From: Pseudaquidulcibacter sp964557085
GTDB taxonomy: Bacteria; Pseudomonadota; Alphaproteobacteria; Caulobacterales; Aquidulcibacteraceae
Length of the DNA: 28,403 nucleotides
Direction: 5' to 3'
Assembly: GCA_964557085.1 (NCBI GenBank)
Contig: CAZKYS010000018.1
Location: 1 to 28,403 of the forward strand
Both the position numbers and the translations under genes were made by a program. Of this stretch, positions 25,511-28,403 are shown one piece after another. The notes under the pieces are model-generated. The model ran no database searches, was not told the origin of the DNA, and saw nothing but the letters and a program-made list of their open reading frames with translations. Positions within the stretch are counted from its first letter, which is position 1, and each line of letters starts with the position of its first letter.

Positions 25511-26544
25511 TGGAAAGTGATTTTACACCAATTCAAATTGCAATTCTAACTGCATTCGTTTGTTCGTTTTTATGTACAAGGCTTTTGATTGGTGCGCATC
25601 TTAATGACAGCCCTGATGATCCACGAAAACTTCATAAAGTTCACAAAGCAACATCAGGTGGCTTGGCAATAATATTTGGTTTTGCGGCTTCAATTACCTA
25701 TATGCTTATAAATACCAATATAATGGTCGATAATCAGGTTTTCCTTACGCTTAGTATTGGCGCGTGTTTTGGTTTAATTGGGCTTGTAGATGATTTATTT
25801 ACCCTAAAATCAAGTGTAAGATTGGTTATCACAATTTTGCTTGCTACAATTGTTGCGGGCACAAATCTTCGGGTTGAAAAAATTATTTTGTGGGAAAATA
25901 TTATTTTACCACTTGGCATGATTTTTGGCGCTTTTGGAACTATTCTTTGGATAGTCTACATGATTAATGCCGTAAATTTCATGGATGGTGTTAATGGCAT
26001 TTCCCTTGGTTCAATGGCGATTTCATTTTTTGGATTGGCATTTTTATGTTTTCATCATGGTGATTTTAATTCAAGTGTTATGATGCTTTGCCTTGCTTGC
26101 GCGGGCCTTGGGTTTTTGGTTTATAATGTGGTTCAGGGCAGTATTTTTGCCGGTGATAGCGGGTCATATTTTTATGGTGGAACTTTTGCAATTATGGGGC
26201 TTTATGCGGTTCGTGCGGGAATTTCGCCTTTCGCAATTGGGCTTTGTGTTTTGCCAATAATTTGCGAAACAATTTTCACTATTTTGCGCCGTATAAAATT
26301 GGGTGAAAATATATTTTCGGCCCATAATAAACACCTTTATCAAATCATTGCAAGAAGTGGAAAACCACATCTTTATGTTGCATCAATTTGGTGGGGAATG
26401 ACGATGGCTTGCGTAATATTTGCAAATATCATTGATAAATTCGCGCCAAAATACATGATTATTGGGTTTTTAGCTTTGGCATTAATCTATGGAATTGGTG
26501 CAAAAATTATGCGACCAAGGCTTTTGGCAAAATTACCTAATTAG
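25510..26544 (+). CDS. Polyprenyl-phosphate HexNAc-1-phosphate transferase, WbpL/WecA-like (MraY superfamily)
   Basis: This integral membrane enzyme loads a sugar-1-phosphate onto undecaprenyl phosphate, normally the first step of O-antigen or other surface-glycan synthesis. It has 344 residues with about ten membrane segments. Family motifs are DDPRKLHKVHKATSGG near the N-terminus, LVDDLFTL, NAVNFMDGVNGI, FAGDSGSYF, and NKHLYQ in the last cytoplasmic loop. The HLYQ form of the histidine motif resembles the WbpL/WbcO branch rather than WecA (HIHH) or MraY (HHHFE). The sugar (GlcNAc, FucNAc, QuiNAc or GalNAc) cannot be told. Its ATG overlaps the ispE stop by one base, and its stop overlaps the end of the convergent prenyl synthase gene by eight bases. 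Confidence 0.87.
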   Translation: MESDFTPIQIAILTAFVCSFLCTRLLIGAHLNDSPDDPRKLHKVHKATSGGLAIIFGFAASITYMLINTNIMVDNQVFLTLSIGACFGLIGLVDDLFTLKSSVRLVITILLATIVAGTNLRVEKIILWENIILPLGMIFGAFGTILWIVYMINAVNFMDGVNGISLGSMAISFFGLAFLCFHHGDFNSSVMMLCLACAGLGFLVYNVVQGSIFAGDSGSYFYGGTFAIMGLYAVRAGISPFAIGLCVLPIICETIFTILRRIKLGENIFSAHNKHLYQIIARSGKPHLYVASIWWGMTMACVIFANIIDKFAPKYMIIGFLALALIYGIGAKIMRPRLLAKLPN

Positions 26545-27559
26545 CGCGCGCAACAACCATATCAGCAATATTAATAAGGCAGGTTTTAAGTTCTGAATCT
26601 TCAATTATTGATAATGCCAATTTCGCTTTATCTGCGCATTCTTGGGCAACTTTCAATGTTTCATCAATGGCGCCGCGATTGCGCAAAATTGTGATGGCAG
26701 TTTTTAAATCTTCATCATTATGCTTGCGCGCCAAAACTTTTTGCCAGAAGCCTTTTTCATCTTCTTGGGCGCGTTCAATTGCAATAATCATTGGTAGGGT
26801 TGGTTTGCCTTCACGGAAATCATCGCCAACCTTTTTGCCTAATTCTTGGGTTTTGCCACCATAATCAAGTGCATCATCCGCAAGTTGGAACGCAAGGCCA
26901 AGCTCTTGTCCATAGGTTTTGAAAGCGCTTACAATGCTTTCATCCGCGCCGGTTGAAATTGCACCGCATTCAGTTGACGCCGAAAAAAGTGCCGCAGTTT
27001 TTGATGAAATCACTTTGAAATAAGTGTCACGGTCAATATCACCACGATTTGTGCTTGCAAGTTGAAGAACTTCACCTTCGGCAATAATGCTTGAGGTTTC
27101 GGCAAGAATGTCCAAAATTCGCATAGAGCCAGTGGCAACCATCATATTAAACGCACGTGCGAATAAAAAGTCACCAACCAATACGCTTGCTTTATCACCC
27201 CAAATTAAATTTGCGGTTTTAAGACCACGGCGCAGGTTTGATGCATCAACCACATCATCATGTAAAAGTGTTGCCGAATGAATAAATTCAACCGCGGCCG
27301 CCAATTTAATTGCAGGGCGTGTAACTTCACCGCATGCTTTTGCCGCAGCGATACATAATAAAGGACGAAGTCTTTTGCCGCCTGCATCAACCAAATGATG
27401 CGCAACATCAGGAATAAGGCCAACCGAAGAAACCATTTGCGCACTTATTTCAACCTCAGTGTCCAACAACTCCGTTTTCAGGAGCGCAGACAATTGCTCA
27501 AGCGGACTTGGCAATTCATGCATATTGGCATGTTCAGCTGACTTTAGCGGTGCGTTCAA
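26537..27559 (-). CDS. Long-chain polyprenyl diphosphate synthase (octaprenyl/decaprenyl type)
   Basis: This trans-prenyltransferase extends farnesyl or geranylgeranyl diphosphate with isopentenyl units to make the ubiquinone side chain. It has 340 residues from the TTG at 27559. Both aspartate-rich motifs are present: LLHDDVVDAS (first DDxxD) and LADDALDYGG (second), together with GGKRLRP for substrate binding. I favour the TTG because GGAGAG lies seven bases before it; an ATG at 27523 (328 residues) lacks a Shine-Dalgarno, and a TTG at 27574 has none. It resembles IspB/DdsA. Chain length is set by residues before the first motif and cannot be read safely. It is convergent with the upstream unit and divergent from the methyltransferase gene. 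Confidence 0.93.
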   Translation of the reverse strand: MNAPLKSAEHANMHELPSPLEQLSALLKTELLDTEVEISAQMVSSVGLIPDVAHHLVDAGGKRLRPLLCIAAAKACGEVTRPAIKLAAAVEFIHSATLLHDDVVDASNLRRGLKTANLIWGDKASVLVGDFLFARAFNMMVATGSMRILDILAETSSIIAEGEVLQLASTNRGDIDRDTYFKVISSKTAALFSASTECGAISTGADESIVSAFKTYGQELGLAFQLADDALDYGGKTQELGKKVGDDFREGKPTLPMIIAIERAQEDEKGFWQKVLARKHNDEDLKTAITILRNRGAIDETLKVAQECADKAKLALSIIEDSELKTCLINIADMVVARAN

Positions 27560-27749
27560 AAGAATTCTCTCCAATTTTGATTTGCTTGATATTGATTATT
27601 TTCAAAAGCGCAAGCATTTGGGTGTTAATTGCGCATTACAATCAACCCCCACCACAATCTTGGATTACATGTTCAAATGCGTGTTGCCAATAGCATTTAG
27701 TGAACAATTACAATATGTAGATATGCATTTTCTAATATGTGTTGCGAAT

Positions 27750-28403
27750 ATGACAAATAATGCCGAATTAACATGCGATTTCTTCTTAGGGCAGCGCCTT
27801 GAGATTTTGCAGCCTAAAAAGGGTTATCGCGCTGGAATTGATGCGCTTTTACTTGGAAGTGCGGCGGCAAATTTTGATTCTAAAAATATTTGTGAACTTG
27901 GAAGCGGGGTTGGGGTGGCAATCTTAACCTGCCTTGCGCGAAGAAATGACGCAGATAATTTGCCAAGCATGGCTACCGCACTTGAAATTGATGAAAATGC
28001 GGCAAATTTATTAAGTCAAAATGCAAACAAGAATGGTTTTGAAAACTTATTGGAAATTGCAAATATTAATGGCATGAAACCAAATTCGCCATTTGAAAAT
28101 AAATTTGATTTAGTTTTTTCAAATCCACCATATTTTGATGACTTTTCAAAAATTCGTGATCCACATGAAAGCCGCCATCAGGCCTATGTAATTGGTGCGC
28201 CTTTGTTAAATTGGATAAAGGCAATGATAAGGCTGGTTAAATCTAATGGCCGATTATTGCTTATACATCGTGCCGATAGAATGTATGACATTATTGATGC
28301 CTTACAAAATAGGGCAGGGGATATAAGAATTCTTCCTATTCATCCAAAAACCTGTGAAAATGCCAATCGGGTTTTGATAAGTGCAAAAAAAATCATCAAA
28401 AGC
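27750..28403 (+). CDS. tRNA1(Val) A37 N6-methyltransferase-like protein (TrmN6 family), 3' end cut by window
   Basis: This SAM-dependent methyltransferase is predicted to modify adenine in tRNA. It has 218 codons from the ATG at 27750 and remains open at the window end. The start of the product, FFLGQRLEILQPKKGYRAGIDALLL, matches the family's N-terminal GGRL..QP..GYR.G.DA pattern. CELGSGVGVA binds SAM, ALEIDE is the ribose-binding acidic motif, and FSNPPYF is the NPPY catalytic motif for N6-adenine. In-frame ATGs at 27669 and 27723 would add residues unlike the family, so 27750 is preferred although no Shine-Dalgarno is seen. The 190 bases before it, shared with the divergent prenyl synthase gene, show no convincing promoter. 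Confidence 0.88.
   Translation, partial: MTNNAELTCDFFLGQRLEILQPKKGYRAGIDALLLGSAAANFDSKNICELGSGVGVAILTCLARRNDADNLPSMATALEIDENAANLLSQNANKNGFENLLEIANINGMKPNSPFENKFDLVFSNPPYFDDFSKIRDPHESRHQAYVIGAPLLNWIKAMIRLVKSNGRLLLIHRADRMYDIIDALQNRAGDIRILPIHPKTCENANRVLISAKKIIKS

Noticed and set aside
27669..27749. N-terminal extension of the TrmN6-like methyltransferase from ATG 27669 or 27723
   Set aside because: The added residues do not resemble the family N-terminus, which begins just after the ATG at 27750.
1..28403. Frequent words such as TTGGC, GCCAA and GGCATT, considered as DNA-uptake or chi-like sites
   Set aside because: They occur within codons favoured by this genome (GCC, GGC, AAT, ATT) and show no orientation or spacing pattern that I could establish by eye.

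Overview
The window is a stretch of chromosome from an AT-rich alphaproteobacterium (about 40% GC by eye). The placement rests on the dcw gene order, an ETF-ubiquinone oxidoreductase next to a TPR protein and ispE, a YcgN-type cysteine-cluster protein, and a family-4-like uracil-DNA glycosylase with a WRPPGNR motif. I cannot name the genus. Almost all the DNA is coding, with gene overlaps of the TAATG or ATGA type. The peptidoglycan is predicted to contain meso-diaminopimelate, because MurE has the DNPR motif.

Region 1 (1-12278, + strand) is the division and cell-wall (dcw) cluster: the end of ftsL, then ftsI, murE, murF, mraY, murD, ftsW, murG and murC. Together they make lipid II (MurC, MurD, MurE and MurF in the cytoplasm, MraY and MurG at the membrane) and polymerise and crosslink it at the septum (FtsW, FtsI, FtsL). 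Two things are unusual. A reverse-strand alpha/beta hydrolase of the BAAT C-terminal type sits between ftsW and murG. The cluster also stops after murC, with no murB, ddl, ftsQ, ftsA or ftsZ following.

Region 2 (12279-17302, + strand) begins with a GC-richer palindromic repeat element. It is followed by a tightly packed five-gene unit: exported M28 carboxypeptidase Q-like peptidase, glyoxalase II-like metallo-hydrolase, D-2-hydroxyacid dehydrogenase, RlmD/TrmA-like RNA m5U methyltransferase and YcgN-like protein. It ends in a block of three perfect stem-loops, the last one terminator-like.

Region 3 (17319-20813, - strand) reads uracil-DNA glycosylase, soluble lytic transglycosylase, then a YpfJ-type zinc metallopeptidase.

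Region 4 (20914-28403) holds ETF-QO, a 302-base non-coding gap with stem-loops, and a coupled trio: exported TPR protein, ispE, and a WbpL/WecA-like polyprenyl-phosphate sugar-1-phosphate transferase. A convergent polyprenyl diphosphate synthase overlaps the trio's end. Reading divergently from it, and cut by the window end, is a TrmN6-like tRNA methyltransferase. IspE, the prenyl synthase and the polyprenyl-phosphate enzyme all belong to isoprenoid-lipid supply and use, which the wall genes of region 1 also need.

I found no tRNA, rRNA, CRISPR array, prophage or intact insertion sequence, and no clear novel defence or mobile system. The most interesting signals are the intergenic palindromes, the insertion inside dcw, and several start-site and promoter oddities.
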